Both the position numbers and the translations under genes were made by a program. A DNA stretch of 64,000 nucleotides from a bacterium (GTDB lineage: Bacteria; Pseudomonadota; Alphaproteobacteria; Acetobacterales; Acetobacteraceae): NCBI GenBank assembly GCA_026224825.1, contig JAMFRO010000056.1, forward strand, positions 1 through 64,000, in the 5' to 3' direction. The notes beneath the pieces were generated by a model that had not been told where the DNA came from, ran no database searches, and saw nothing but the letters and a program-made list of their open reading frames with translations. Shown piece by piece: positions 33,115 to 42,758 of the stretch. The first letter of the stretch is position 1. Each line of letters opens with the position of its first letter.

Positions 33115-34194
33115 TTATAAACGCCTGCCACCGGCGGTGCCCTGAGAGGGGAGGGCCTCCACCAGCGTGGCACTGAATACGGCTTCATCGGCGGTTTCCT
33201 GTCCCCGGAACACGGCGGTCGAAGACGGGAGCCAACTGGTCCAGCCCAGTCTGGGGGCACCGGAAGCTGCTGCGCCGGCGAGGCGAAGCTGCGGGATTTC
33301 ACTCACCGCGAGCACCAGATTGACCGCGAAATCCGCCTCCCAGCCAACATAGGCGCGGATCAGGGAGACCAGTTCGCGCAAACGGCTTTGGTCGGGCAGC
33401 AGTGCCTCGAATGCGGCGCGGCTCAGGGGCCCGACACGCACGATGAAGCGTGCCTGCTGGTCCCAGGCGCGCGTGCCGATGGCGGCGTTCACCCCGAGCG
33501 CATGATACGCCCCCGGCAGTCTGCCGCGTGGCAGGCGGCTTTGCTGGTCAGGCGGCACCGGCAGCCAGGCTCCGGCAAATTCGATGATTTCCGCGCGGCG
33601 GCCAAGATAATCGGAAACCATCTGGGCGAGCCGGTCAGCCGAGCGCGGCCGCGTGGAGAAAAAACCGGCGTAATGCCGCAGCGCATCGGCGCCGGCGGGC
33701 AGGCGGTCTGCCAGATGTGCGGTGCCATAGCCGGTGAAGGCGAGCAGAGCGGCGCCGATGGGTTCTTCGTCATTATTTTCCAGCAGTGCCGTCTCGGCCG
33801 AGCGGTGCAGCCGGTATTTTATGCCGGCGCGGGCAAAACCCATGATGAAACGCTGAGCCAGCAGATCGAAAAAATCGACGATGGCGCGCGATTTTGCGCG
33901 CGCGGCCTGGGCGACGAGTTCAGTATACCAGCGCGGCATAACGCCGGACGGGCCGATCAGGCCGAGAACCGGTGTCGTCAGCCGCGCCCGCCGCCCCGCC
34001 GCGGGGAGTTCCACCGCGGTAACTTCCGCAACCGGCTGCGACAATATGGGCGTGGCGACAAAGGCGACATGATCGTCCTGCACGCCGTTGCGCAAGGAGG
34101 TACCTTTGGTGGCGGCGAGCAGCAGCCGCACCGCGGCGTCGAATTTGAACGCCTGGGGTAGGGATTTCAGCCGCTCAAGGGGTGTTTTTTCCAT
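33115..34194 (-). CDS. tssG: T6SS baseplate subunit TssG
   Basis: Baseplate wedge component (ImpH/VasB family) that forms a TssK-TssF-TssG-TssE complex around the VgrG hub. The 359-residue protein carries family features: FKFDAAVRLL near the start, TPVLGLIGPSGVMPRWYTELV, DFFDLLAQRFIMGFARA, and WLPVPPDQQSRLP...LGVNAAIGTRAWDQQ in the C-terminal half. It is a typical size and follows tssF after only six bases. Confidence 0.93.
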   Translation of the reverse strand: MEKTPLERLKSLPQAFKFDAAVRLLLAATKGTSLRNGVQDDHVAFVATPILSQPVAEVTAVELPAAGRRARLTTPVLGLIGPSGVMPRWYTELVAQAARAKSRAIVDFFDLLAQRFIMGFARAGIKYRLHRSAETALLENNDEEPIGAALLAFTGYGTAHLADRLPAGADALRHYAGFFSTRPRSADRLAQMVSDYLGRRAEIIEFAGAWLPVPPDQQSRLPRGRLPGAYHALGVNAAIGTRAWDQQARFIVRVGPLSRAAFEALLPDQSRLRELVSLIRAYVGWEADFAVNLVLAVSEIPQLRLAGAAASGAPRLGWTSWLPSSTAVFRGQETADEAVFSATLVEALPSQGTAGGRRL

Positions 34195-34200
34195 CGCGCG

Positions 34201-36024
34201 CTAGAGCAAGGCACGGGCGCCGGCCCGGGCGGGGAAGCGGATTTCCGGCTCCGTTTTGCCGCGTAATCTCACCGTGGTGCGCACAAAGGAGTTGACGGTG
34301 GCATGCAAGGCCAGAAATCGCTCCAGAACCGAGCTGAGCAAATACAGCCCCGCGCCGTGGAAGGCGCGCGGCTCAAATTCCAGCTCCACATCCAGCCCAC
34401 GGCAAAAGGCACCCAGCCGGGAGCCGGGCACGCGCGCCGTGCCTGGTTTGGCATTCACCGCCAGAAGCGCTTCGAGCGCTGCCCTGGTATCGGCGGTGTC
34501 GCGCAAATCGTAGAGCCGCAATACTTCCTTCAACGCTGCAGCACCTGCGGCCCCGCCGGTAACGGAGAGGTGCCCAAGCGAGAGATGCGAGATGAGCCGC
34601 CATGCGCCGCGGGCGCGCGCCTCGGGCCGCAAGGTGCTGGTGGGTGGGGTGATACAGGCCATGCTGGCAACGCCGGTATGCGGGATGAGGGCTTTCAACG
34701 ATGGATGGCCGCCGCCAAACGGCAACTCCGCCGGCAGGTCGCGGTTGAGGCACAGCGCCTCGACGGCGAGAACGCTGTCGATTTTTTGTGCCGGATTGAA
34801 ATCAGTGTCGAACAGGGTGAGGAACGTATCCGTGCCGCCGAGCGTGGCGTTGGCGGCGCGGGCCACGGCATGATACGAGCCACCTGCGCCATCACCGCCC
34901 GATGCCGTCTCGCTCAAACGGTAGAATGGCCGCCAGGGGCGGGTGGTGGTGTCCTGCCGCACCTCAGTAACGCTGTTAACGCTCCACACCTCCATCACAC
35001 CCGAACGCCGCGCATCCGGCAGAACGCGGTATTCAATGCTGGTATGGTCGAGGTTGACCGGCTCGCAACGCTGCCGGAACAGATTGACGATCGGCGTGCA
35101 GCCGAGCTCGAACATCTCCTCATTTACGGCACGTTCCAATTCGCCTGAGGAGCGGCCGAGATAGATGAAGATCTCCAGTTTGTTGGAGTCATGCAGCAAG
35201 CTCTTCGCGGCGAGCCCCGATAAATCGAGGAACATGAATTTTTGCGGGAAGGCAAAATATTCGCTGAGCAGGCGAAAGCCCGAAAAACTGCGCGCCGGCC
35301 AGGGCAGCAGGGCATCCTCAGGCGCGAAGCCGACTTCCGAGAGGGAGGTTTTGGGCAACAATACCGGCATGGGGTCGTTAGGCGTATCGGCCAGCGCCAC
35401 GCCGAGCGTGTGCCCGGCGAGCAGCTCGAACAACGGCAGCGAGGTGGCGGGGCTGCCGCAGAGGAAGAGGCGGAGCTTGTCCATGCCCAAAGCGCTGAAC
35501 TTGGTCTCCGGGTTGAGCGTGGTGAGCACCAGCCGCAATACCGAAACCGCGCCATTGGCAAGCGTGTTGGCCGGCGCGGTGAAGGGCAGCCCGGTGAGGC
35601 GTGCCGAGGCAATGCGGACCGGCCATAAAGTGAGCTGGCTCGTGGTGCGGTAGCGGCAGGATTGGCCGCGCACCGATTCCGTATCGATTTCAAACCCCGG
35701 CGGGACGTCCACCATGGCTTGCAGGTCGGGTTTCGGCGTGAAGCGGGCGATGGCGCACGAGGGGAATGGCGCCAGGTAATGCGGGTAAAGCACGCCGAGC
35801 AGCGTGTCGGTAAGTTCGGGGTATTCGTCATCAAGCCGCGCCTGTACCCGGGCGGACAGGAAGGCGACGCCATCGAGCAGCCGCGCGACATGCGGATCGT
35901 CCACCGCATCGGGGCTGAGGCGCAGCCGGCCGGCGATTTTGGGGTGCGCCTTGGCGAACTCCGCCGCCAACTGCCGGATCGCGACGAGTTCGCGGTTGAA
36001 ATAAGGGAGCAGCGAATCAGCCAC
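34201..36024 (-). CDS. tssF: T6SS baseplate subunit TssF
   Basis: Baseplate wedge protein (ImpG/VasA), 607 residues. The N-terminus (M)ADSLLPYFNRELVAIRQLA and FAKAHPKIAGRLRL is characteristic; FLSARVQARLDDEYPELTDTLLGVLYPHYLAPFPS follows. The GTG at 36024 is taken as the start because GGAGG lies five bases upstream and the protein then begins in the family manner. GTGs at 36036 and 36030 are in frame but lack spacing. The gene overlaps the end of tssE by eight bases. Two TssF copies per wedge bind one TssG. Confidence 0.94.
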   Translation of the reverse strand: MADSLLPYFNRELVAIRQLAAEFAKAHPKIAGRLRLSPDAVDDPHVARLLDGVAFLSARVQARLDDEYPELTDTLLGVLYPHYLAPFPSCAIARFTPKPDLQAMVDVPPGFEIDTESVRGQSCRYRTTSQLTLWPVRIASARLTGLPFTAPANTLANGAVSVLRLVLTTLNPETKFSALGMDKLRLFLCGSPATSLPLFELLAGHTLGVALADTPNDPMPVLLPKTSLSEVGFAPEDALLPWPARSFSGFRLLSEYFAFPQKFMFLDLSGLAAKSLLHDSNKLEIFIYLGRSSGELERAVNEEMFELGCTPIVNLFRQRCEPVNLDHTSIEYRVLPDARRSGVMEVWSVNSVTEVRQDTTTRPWRPFYRLSETASGGDGAGGSYHAVARAANATLGGTDTFLTLFDTDFNPAQKIDSVLAVEALCLNRDLPAELPFGGGHPSLKALIPHTGVASMACITPPTSTLRPEARARGAWRLISHLSLGHLSVTGGAAGAAALKEVLRLYDLRDTADTRAALEALLAVNAKPGTARVPGSRLGAFCRGLDVELEFEPRAFHGAGLYLLSSVLERFLALHATVNSFVRTTVRLRGKTEPEIRFPARAGARALL

Positions 36025-36562
36025 CGGCACCTCCACTCACTTCAATATCGGTGGTCGCGGCGTTTACCACCGTGTCGAAGCTGATCGGCTCCGGCGCCGG
36101 ATCGGCATGCAGCATGCCTTCGATCTTGAAATGCAAAGTGGTGTCGAGCTCATCGCGCGGATCCTGCAAAATGACGGAGAGCTGTACCAGGCGCGGCTCG
36201 AACTGCCGGATACTGCGTTCGATTTCCTTTCGCAGCGCCTCGCGCGACGACAGCTCGCTCATCGCGCCGGAGGTGAAATCGGGCAGGCCGAACCCGAAGC
36301 TGGAATTGCCCAGCTCCGCATAGGCCGGCGGCACCGAGGCAAAGCGCCGCCTTGCGTTCAACAAGGCTTCCAGGTCCCGCCGCACCGCGCGGCGCAGCAC
36401 GGTGAGCGCGTCAGTGGCCGAAAGCGGACGGTCGCGCTCCATCTCTGGCGCGTCGTCCAGCAATCTATCGAGCACCGAGAGCTTCACCCGGGCGCCGGAC
36501 TCTCGCATCCGGTCCAGGAAGATATTGGCGCCCGCGGCGCGGCTGAGTGTCTCGTCGCTCAT
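36017..36562 (-). CDS. tssE: T6SS baseplate subunit TssE (gp25-like)
   Basis: A 181-residue homologue of phage T4 gp25, which starts sheath assembly at the baseplate. The gp25 core is seen as LTVLRRAVRRDLEALLNARRR, the conserved ELGNSSFGFGLPD, and REALRKEIERSIRQFEPRL. The start at 36562 (MSDETLS...) gives a normal protein; the longer open frame to 36787 is not supported. The N-terminal extension of about 50 residues before the core is modest. Confidence 0.93.
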   Translation of the reverse strand: MSDETLSRAAGANIFLDRMRESGARVKLSVLDRLLDDAPEMERDRPLSATDALTVLRRAVRRDLEALLNARRRFASVPPAYAELGNSSFGFGLPDFTSGAMSELSSREALRKEIERSIRQFEPRLVQLSVILQDPRDELDTTLHFKIEGMLHADPAPEPISFDTVVNAATTDIEVSGGAGG

Positions 36563-36593
36563 GTGGCCCCTATAGCATTGGAGGAGGCTGGTC

Positions 36594-37400
36594 TCACCGG
36601 TTGAATTCGATTGTGGTGAGATCCATGATTCCGGCATCTTCCTCGCCGACCAGAAACACACGCTGCCCACTGCCGCGTACCGGCCCGGCGGCTTCGTCAC
36701 TCCACGATGTCGCGCGGCCCAGCCGGTGCGCATCATCGGTGCTGTCCGCCTCGGCAAAATAGGTGACGGGGATGTATACATCGCCATCCGGGCCGCTGCT
36801 GACGCTCATCGAACAACGGCGCCAGGCAAGGTCGCGCGGGCGCTTCGGCGGATGGAATTCCATCGATTCGATGCGCGAGACCGGAATCCAATAATATTTG
36901 CCCGTCGTGGTCAGGGTTTCGATGAAGCCGGGCAGCAAATCGTCGGCATCGCGGAAATCATCGAAGGCAATGCCGCCCGAGGTGCCGGGCGCGGCGGGGC
37001 GCAGGGATTCCGCCTCCTCCGCCAGGGTTTTTGCGCCAGCGAGATCGCCGGCGCGCCAGGCGACGAAAGCCGCCAGTGCCGCGCGCTCGGCTGGTTCCGG
37101 TTCGCCGAGAAATTCCGGTACCCGGCCGTCACGGTAGAGCTGGCGGCGCGCGGTTTCCGCCCGCAGCAGTTGCCTGAACTCGGAGACGACGATCAAGGCC
37201 GAGGGATCGACCTGGCTGGCGGCGTCGAGGATGACGTCGGCGCGTTCGAGATTACCGCTGAAGAGCAGCAGCTCGGCCAGGAGCACGCGCCGGCCGAGAT
37301 CCGTGGGTGCCTGCTTCACCGCCGCCGTGGCCGCGGTGATGGCCTCCGCCAACTTGCCGGCACGGAAGAGGTCGGCGGCCTGAAGATCTGTTTCTACCAT
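36594..37400 (-). CDS. tagJ: T6SS accessory protein TagJ (ImpE/SciE)
   Basis: A 268-residue ImpE-family protein. TPR-like helices fill the N-terminal half (ADLFRAGKLAEAITAATAAVKQAP, LLLFSGNLERADVILDAA). A compact C-terminal domain contains KYYWIPVSRIESMEF and RPRDLAWRRC, typical for the family. TagJ binds the N-terminus of TssB in some systems and may act with ClpV during sheath recycling. It lies between the second tssC and tssE, as in several alphaproteobacterial imp loci. Confidence 0.9.
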   Translation of the reverse strand: MVETDLQAADLFRAGKLAEAITAATAAVKQAPTDLGRRVLLAELLLFSGNLERADVILDAASQVDPSALIVVSEFRQLLRAETARRQLYRDGRVPEFLGEPEPAERAALAAFVAWRAGDLAGAKTLAEEAESLRPAAPGTSGGIAFDDFRDADDLLPGFIETLTTTGKYYWIPVSRIESMEFHPPKRPRDLAWRRCSMSVSSGPDGDVYIPVTYFAEADSTDDAHRLGRATSWSDEAAGPVRGSGQRVFLVGEEDAGIMDLTTIEFNR

Positions 37401-37434
37401 ATTGGGGCTCCCGTTGCGGAATGAAAATTTGCTG

Positions 37435-37485
37435 AAAGGGTCATGGGCTCAAAAGGGTCATGGGTTCAATGTTTACTCAATGTTT
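37435..37485. repeat. Tandem micro-repeats at the tssC2 3' end
   Basis: AAAGGGTCATGGG occurs twice with a 17-base period (37435-37447 and 37452-37464), followed by TCAATGTTT twice with an 11-base period (37466-37474 and 37477-37485). The tssC2 stop codon lies within the last copy. This looks like slippage products in the 76-base gap before tagJ. Confidence 0.6.
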
Positions 37486-39183
37486 CCCCGGCGCCGAAAG
37501 TTCCGTCATAAGGCGGAACGAGGCCGAGACATCATCGAGCTGGAAATGCGGCTGCAATTGGATGATACAGCCGAAAACACCCGGCTTGCCGGGCGTTTCC
37601 GTAATGGTGACGGCAGCGCTGCGCAGCGGGTAGCGGGCCATCGTTTCCGGCCCGGCATCGGTATTGGCATTGGCGAATTTCATCAGCCAGTCCTGCAGAA
37701 AGCGCTGTACCTCGGCTGCGGTCTTGAATGAGCCGACCATGTCCCGGCCCATTACCTTTACGAAATGAGCAAAGCGTGAAACGCATACCATGCTGTTGAA
37801 CTGGGCGGAGAGCCGGGCATTGGCCGCGGCGGCGACGGCATTCTGGCCGGCGACGCGGGAGGCGGGCATCTGCAGGCTGCGCGCGGCACCGATGAGCGCC
37901 TGGCCGCCGAACGGAATGGCACTGACCGGAAGCAGCCCCGCCGCGACCAAAGCGCGCTCCTGCCGGTCGGTCAGCATCAGCTCGAGCGCCGGACGGTCAA
38001 GACCGTCAGCCGGATCGGTGGTGAACCATGGTTCTGGCAAATCTTCGACGATGCCGCCGCCGAGCCGGTCGATATCATAGCCGCGCATATCCGCCGGCCA
38101 GGCATAAGTCTCGAAAGCGCGGATGACGCAGGCGGCCACGAGATAGCCGGCATTGCTGAACACACGGTCCGATGGCGTTAAAACCGTCTCGCGGTAGCGA
38201 AAACCCCGGTGCCGCTCCAGCGTCTCCTCCCAGGGCAGCCGGGCCAAAGTGCGCGGCAGGGTAACGGCGAGAAAGCGCGCATCATCCTGGGCCGAGAGGC
38301 GTTTCCAGCGTTGATATTCCGCGGTGTTCATGGCTGAGGTGGGATCGCCGACGCCGCTCAGCTCGGCGAACTCATCCACGCCGAACAGGGCAGGTGAAGC
38401 GCCGATCACCAATGGGGTGAAGGCCGCGGCGGCGACACCAGCCAGCGAGGCCAGCGCCGAAATGTCATCCGTGATGGCGCCGGGTCCGGGGCGGTGGCGC
38501 ACTTCATGGTCGACGACCAGCAGCCCGTAGGGTTCGCCGCCGGCAATGCCGAACTCATCCTCATAGATGCTGCGGAAGGTCTGGCTCTGGTCGAATTCGG
38601 CGGCGCGTTCAAGATCGCGGCAGATTTCTGCCCAGGAGACATTCAAAATACGCAGTTTTACACGCCCGGTAATGTTGAGGCGCGAGGTGAGCCAGGCGAG
38701 GCCGCGCCAACTGCCTTCGAGCCGGCGCAGGCGCGGATGGTGCAATATGCTGTCGAGCTGGCGCGCGATCATGGCATCCAGTGCCGCGATGTCGCGGGTG
38801 AGCAGGGCGGTCAGCCGCGCCGGATCACGGGTGAGTGCAGGTGCCGCCTCGCTGCCGAACCAGCCGGACAATGTTTCGGTCTGGCCGGCGATGAACTGGG
38901 CGAATTGCGCCGCGGTTGCCGCATGGGCGGCGGTGAAGTAGGCGCCGCGCAGCACCTCACCGCGCAAAGGTGGCACCGGCGGGGCGGCGGATGCTTCCGC
39001 CGCTGCCGGTGCCGCTATGGCGATCTCAATCTCGGAATCAGGGGCAGGGGGCTCTGCCGCGACGTCCATATCCGGCGCCACCGAGATATCGTCACGAGCA
39101 GGCGCGGCTGGGGCTGGCGCGGGGGGTGTCCACACCACCCGCCTTACGATCGTCGCGTCTGGATCCTCGTCATCACCGGTCAT
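37477..39183 (-). CDS. Second TssC-like sheath protein (ImpD)
   Basis: A 568-residue paralogue of TssC. The TssC core is clear ([81 protein letters not shown]). It has an N-terminal extension of about 100 residues rich in Ala, Pro and acidic residues, which the main TssC lacks. Two-TssC loci occur in Agrobacterium and Rhizobium (ImpC/ImpD; TssC40/TssC41). The first residues contain an acidic DDEDPDATIVRR stretch that resembles the phospho-acceptor segment of TssL. Role: a sheath variant or a cap/assembly factor. Confidence 0.88.
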   Translation of the reverse strand: MTGDDEDPDATIVRRVVWTPPAPAPAAPARDDISVAPDMDVAAEPPAPDSEIEIAIAAPAAAEASAAPPVPPLRGEVLRGAYFTAAHAATAAQFAQFIAGQTETLSGWFGSEAAPALTRDPARLTALLTRDIAALDAMIARQLDSILHHPRLRRLEGSWRGLAWLTSRLNITGRVKLRILNVSWAEICRDLERAAEFDQSQTFRSIYEDEFGIAGGEPYGLLVVDHEVRHRPGPGAITDDISALASLAGVAAAAFTPLVIGASPALFGVDEFAELSGVGDPTSAMNTAEYQRWKRLSAQDDARFLAVTLPRTLARLPWEETLERHRGFRYRETVLTPSDRVFSNAGYLVAACVIRAFETYAWPADMRGYDIDRLGGGIVEDLPEPWFTTDPADGLDRPALELMLTDRQERALVAAGLLPVSAIPFGGQALIGAARSLQMPASRVAGQNAVAAAANARLSAQFNSMVCVSRFAHFVKVMGRDMVGSFKTAAEVQRFLQDWLMKFANANTDAGPETMARYPLRSAAVTITETPGKPGVFGCIIQLQPHFQLDDVSASFRLMTELSAPGKH

Positions 39184-39234
39184 GCTGTCTCCATCCCGGC
39201 CGCGTGGCTATGTGTCGCGCGGCCGGGATCAGGC

Positions 39235-40731
39235 TCAGGATTTCTGGGGAATGCGCGCGACCATGCGCATGCTGGTCGTCAGCTCTTCCATTTGCAGCCA
39301 GGGCCGCAGATAGGCAACCGCGTTGTAGGAGCCGGGCTTGCCGGGGATTTCCTTCACCTCGATCTTGGCTTCGCGCAACGGATACTTCGCCTTGGTTTCC
39401 GGCCCGGCATCGGCATTGCCGCTGACGTAGTTGTTGATCCAGCGATTCAGCCATTTTTCGCATTCATCGGCTTCCATGAAGCTGCCGATTTTATCGCGCG
39501 CCATCACTTTCAAGAAATGCGCGAAGCGACTGGAGGCCATTATATAAGGCAGGCGGGCCGAGATCGCGGCATTCGCGGTCGCATCCGGCCGGTCGTATTT
39601 TTTCGGCTTCTGCACGGTCTGCGCGCCGAAGAACACGGCATAGTCGGTGTTCTTGTAGTGGCAAAGCGGCAGGAAGCCGAGGTTGGAGAGTTCGAATTCG
39701 CGCCGGTCGGTAATGCCGATCTCGGTCGGGCATTTGCCGTCCATGTCGCCGTCATCGGATTGGAACAGATGCGTCGGCAGGTTTTCAACCTTGCCGCCGC
39801 CCTCCGCGCCGCGAATGGCAACGCAGAAGCCGGATTCGGCAAAACTGCTCGTCATGCGCACGCCCATGGTGTAGGCGGCGTTCATCCAGCAATAATCCTT
39901 ATGGTTCTGCGCCTGCGCGGAACCGGCGGCATCATAAGGCGCTTCCTCGTAGCTGAAATCCTCGACAGGCGAGGTAGCCGCGCCATACGGCAGCCGGGCG
40001 AGCACACGGGGCATCACCAGCGAGACGAAACGCGCATCCTCGGTGTCGCGGAAGCTGCGCCATTTCATGTATTCAGCGGTATCGAAAATCTTGGCCAGGT
40101 CGCGTGGCTTGGTCAGCTCGGTCCAGTCGTCGAAGCCGAACATGCCGGCCCCGGCCGCGGAAATGAAGGGGGCGAAGGAGGCAGCCGCGACGTTCGAGAC
40201 CAGCCGCAGCGACTCTATGTCGTCCGGATGGTTGACCCATTCATAGTCGCCGATCAGCGAACCGTAAGGCTCGCCGCCGGGCGTGCCGAACTCGTTCTCA
40301 TAGATCTTTTTGAACAACTGGCTCTGGTCGAATTCCACGGCCTTGGTCAGGTCGCGGTTCAACTCGCGCTTGGTCATGTTCAGCACCTTGATCTTCAGGC
40401 TGGTGCCGGTCTCCGAATTCGACACCAGATGGTGCAGGCCGCGCCAGCTCCCCTCCAGCTTCAGGAATTTCTCGTTATGCAGCACGGCGTTGAGCTGTGC
40501 CGAGAGTTTCTGGTCGATCGCGGCGATGGCCTTGTCGATCGTCCGGGTCAGGTTCTTGTCGAAGGTGATGGTGCCGGCCAGCGCCTGTTCGACGAGATTC
40601 TTCACCAGATCCTGGGCCCGGTCCGGCTCGGTCTGCTTGGTCGCGGAGACCACCTGATCGAGAAAGCTCGGCCCCTCGGTGGTGGTGGTGGTGGCTGCGG
40701 CGCCTTGTGCGTTTGTTTCTGTGCCAGACAT
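39235..40731 (-). CDS. tssC: T6SS contractile sheath large subunit TssC
   Basis: A 498-residue canonical TssC (ImpC/VipB), which builds the contractile sheath with TssB. Motifs include [87 protein letters not shown], and [27 protein letters not shown] near the C-terminus. It follows tssB after three bases. A short Thr run near the N-terminus comes from a (GGT)n-like triplet tract. Confidence 0.96.
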   Translation of the reverse strand: MSGTETNAQGAAATTTTTEGPSFLDQVVSATKQTEPDRAQDLVKNLVEQALAGTITFDKNLTRTIDKAIAAIDQKLSAQLNAVLHNEKFLKLEGSWRGLHHLVSNSETGTSLKIKVLNMTKRELNRDLTKAVEFDQSQLFKKIYENEFGTPGGEPYGSLIGDYEWVNHPDDIESLRLVSNVAAASFAPFISAAGAGMFGFDDWTELTKPRDLAKIFDTAEYMKWRSFRDTEDARFVSLVMPRVLARLPYGAATSPVEDFSYEEAPYDAAGSAQAQNHKDYCWMNAAYTMGVRMTSSFAESGFCVAIRGAEGGGKVENLPTHLFQSDDGDMDGKCPTEIGITDRREFELSNLGFLPLCHYKNTDYAVFFGAQTVQKPKKYDRPDATANAAISARLPYIMASSRFAHFLKVMARDKIGSFMEADECEKWLNRWINNYVSGNADAGPETKAKYPLREAKIEVKEIPGKPGSYNAVAYLRPWLQMEELTTSMRMVARIPQKS

Positions 40732-40734
40732 GGT

Positions 40735-41244
40735 TCAGCCCTCCTTCTTGTCGATGCCGAGCTCGCTGGATAGCTGCTTCATCTCGGCGTCGTTCTGCAA
40801 TGCTTTTTCCAACAGGCTTTCCAGCTCGTCGGAACGGTCCGCCTTGCTCATCAGATCGCGCAGTTTGTTACGTGTCTCCAGCAGCGCTTTCAACGCCGGC
40901 ACCTGTTCGACCACGCGGGCGGGGTCGAAATCGTCCATCGAGCTGAATTTCAGGTTCAAGGACAGCTCGCTTCCATCATCGGCCAGCGTGTTCTCGACCT
41001 TGATGTTCAGGCCCGGGTTCATCCTGGCCATGACATCGTTGAAATTGTCACGATCGATCTGCGTGAATTTGCGGTCCGCCATCGGCCGCAACGGCTGTGT
41101 CGGATCGCCTGAGAAATCGCCCATGACGCCGACCACGAATGGCAATTCGCGCACAATCTGTGCACCATCGGTCTCCACCTCATAGGTGATGTGGACCCGG
41201 GGTTTGCGGACGCGGTTTAACTTGCTGTGTACGCTGCCACTCAT
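40735..41244 (-). CDS. tssB: T6SS contractile sheath small subunit TssB
   Basis: A 169-residue TssB (ImpB/VipA). Typical parts: [81 protein letters not shown] and a C-terminal helix region. With TssC it forms the sheath that drives the Hcp tube out; ClpV then disassembles it. AGGAGACG precedes the start. A 122-base gap separates it from tssA. Confidence 0.95.
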   Translation of the reverse strand: MSGSVHSKLNRVRKPRVHITYEVETDGAQIVRELPFVVGVMGDFSGDPTQPLRPMADRKFTQIDRDNFNDVMARMNPGLNIKVENTLADDGSELSLNLKFSSMDDFDPARVVEQVPALKALLETRNKLRDLMSKADRSDELESLLEKALQNDAEMKQLSSELGIDKKEG

Positions 41245-41366
41245 TGTAACGTCTCCTGAAAAGGCTTGCGGTCAATTCAATACCGGGAATACCCTGCTCA
41301 ACGATGGGCTTCCCTGGCTTCGCCGGCCGTGCCGTCCGGTCCAGCTGTCCATGCTTATCTTTAAGT

Positions 41367-42473
41367 CTAATCTCCAGCCTTTATGCCAAGCCTGGTTAGA
41401 AGCTCGACCCGGACCTGGTCGTCGCGGACCAGTTCGGCAATCAATTCTGGCCAGGTCAGGCGGCCGCGCCTTATCGCATCGTCAATCGTATAGGCCAGGG
41501 GGGATTGTGGTTCGGTACGCCGGAAATAGTCCGCGATTTCGGCCAGGCTGGCAAGAGCGTCCTCGCGTGTGGCAAGGCGCCTGGCCTTGGCCGGGCCGGT
41601 GGCCACGGTCTCATCCGCACCGGCTTCTGCGGGCGCCCCCTCAGATCCCTCCGCCTCAGCTCCTGCAGCGGCGGCAGGTGCCGGGCCATAGCGGTTCACG
41701 ATATCGCCGATCCGGTCCAGCGTCTCGCTGATCCTGCGGGTTGGCGGGCTATCGTTGCCGGCGGTCTTGTCGAAGGCCTCACCCATGGCGGTCCAGGCGG
41801 CCCGGGCCGCTTCGAGGTTCCGGCGCAATGTGACATACGCGCCGCCCGGCACGGCGCGCGCCGTATTGCGCATCGTTTCATAAGGGACGACGCCGGCGGC
41901 GAGGCGTGATTCCAACCGCTTGGGGTCAGCGATGGTCTCCAGATCAGCGGATTGTTCGTACTGGTACAATAGCACTGGCACGCCGTTAGAGTCGTTGAAC
42001 AAGGGCAGTTTGAGCAGCGGCTGGCTCAGCGTCCCGTCCCCGCCCTCGCCATTCAGGCCGGTAACGGGGGCGACGCGGGTCTCGATGCCATCTTCATCGG
42101 GCATCGGGTAGAGCTGATCCCAGTAGCGCTCGGTTAACCCGCCGAGCAGAGACGCACCGAAAGCAAGCCCGGCCAGCCCGTCGCTGCGGACCAGCGCCTC
42201 GGTCAGCCAGGCCGCCGCTTCCAGGTCCTTGGCTTGTTCGGTGAGAATTTTGACGGCCAGGCCCCGGACATTGCGCCAGCCATCAGAGGAGGCGTTGTCC
42301 TCGCCGGGATTGGCATCGGCGGCGCGTTCAGCCGCCCGGGCTTCGGCCCGCGCATCGCGCAGACGGAAGTAGTTAGAGGCCGGGGAGAAATCCGTCCGCA
42401 CATCGGAGCCGGTTGGTGCCTCGTCGCTGATCGGCGCCAATAACGCTTCGAGATCCAAACCATCTATGGCCAT
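41367..42473 (-). CDS. tssA: T6SS assembly protein TssA (ImpA)
   Basis: A 368-residue TssA with the conserved ImpA_N domain (residues 5-130: LLAPISDEAPTGSDVRTD, TEQAKDLEAAAWLTEALVRSDGLAGLAFG, RYWDQLYPMPDEDG), a variable middle, and a C-terminal part ending PLAYTIDDAIRRGRLTWPELIAELV. TssA primes baseplate and tail polymerisation. It is the first gene of the minus-strand operon and is divergent from clpV across a 285-base control region. CAGGGA precedes the start. Confidence 0.93.
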   Translation of the reverse strand: MAIDGLDLEALLAPISDEAPTGSDVRTDFSPASNYFRLRDARAEARAAERAADANPGEDNASSDGWRNVRGLAVKILTEQAKDLEAAAWLTEALVRSDGLAGLAFGASLLGGLTERYWDQLYPMPDEDGIETRVAPVTGLNGEGGDGTLSQPLLKLPLFNDSNGVPVLLYQYEQSADLETIADPKRLESRLAAGVVPYETMRNTARAVPGGAYVTLRRNLEAARAAWTAMGEAFDKTAGNDSPPTRRISETLDRIGDIVNRYGPAPAAAAGAEAEGSEGAPAEAGADETVATGPAKARRLATREDALASLAEIADYFRRTEPQSPLAYTIDDAIRRGRLTWPELIAELVRDDQVRVELLTRLGIKAGD

Positions 42474-42758
42474 TATTTAATCCCTGACAATGCGGAAGTT
42501 TTTAACGGCTTTATCTCGTCTTCACAATCACTAAGGTTGGCGTGGCGGTACATTCCGTGATTATTATCCTGGACGCGAATTCAGTGTCTGGACAGAAGTG
42601 GTTTAGTCAATGTATCGATACCCCCGCGCAAGATAACTGGTTTTCCACAAAAGGAAATCGTTGCATTGCAATATGATGAGGCCTTGCCGTAGCTCGCCGG
42701 CTACGCAATGCCTACACTTGGCCTATACTTTGGCTTGGCTATACTCAGGAGAGACGAC
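42474..42758. promoter_or_regulatory. Divergent control region between tssA and clpV
   Basis: 285 bases without a convincing gene. Visible features are a 10-bp palindrome GTATCGATAC near 42616-42626, TTGCATTGCAA at 42661, and just before clpV an 11-base motif in series: GCCTACACTTG (42710), GCCTATACTTT (42721), then GGCTATACTC. Two copies contain TATACT, a good -10 element. A sigma-54 site was sought because many T6SS loci use one, but no clear GG-N10-GC pair was found. Confidence 0.4.

Noticed and set aside
38494..40773. 759-codon open frame antisense to the two tssC genes
   Set aside because: Gly/Arg/His-rich product typical of an antisense frame in GC-rich DNA; both tssC genes are clear on the other strand.
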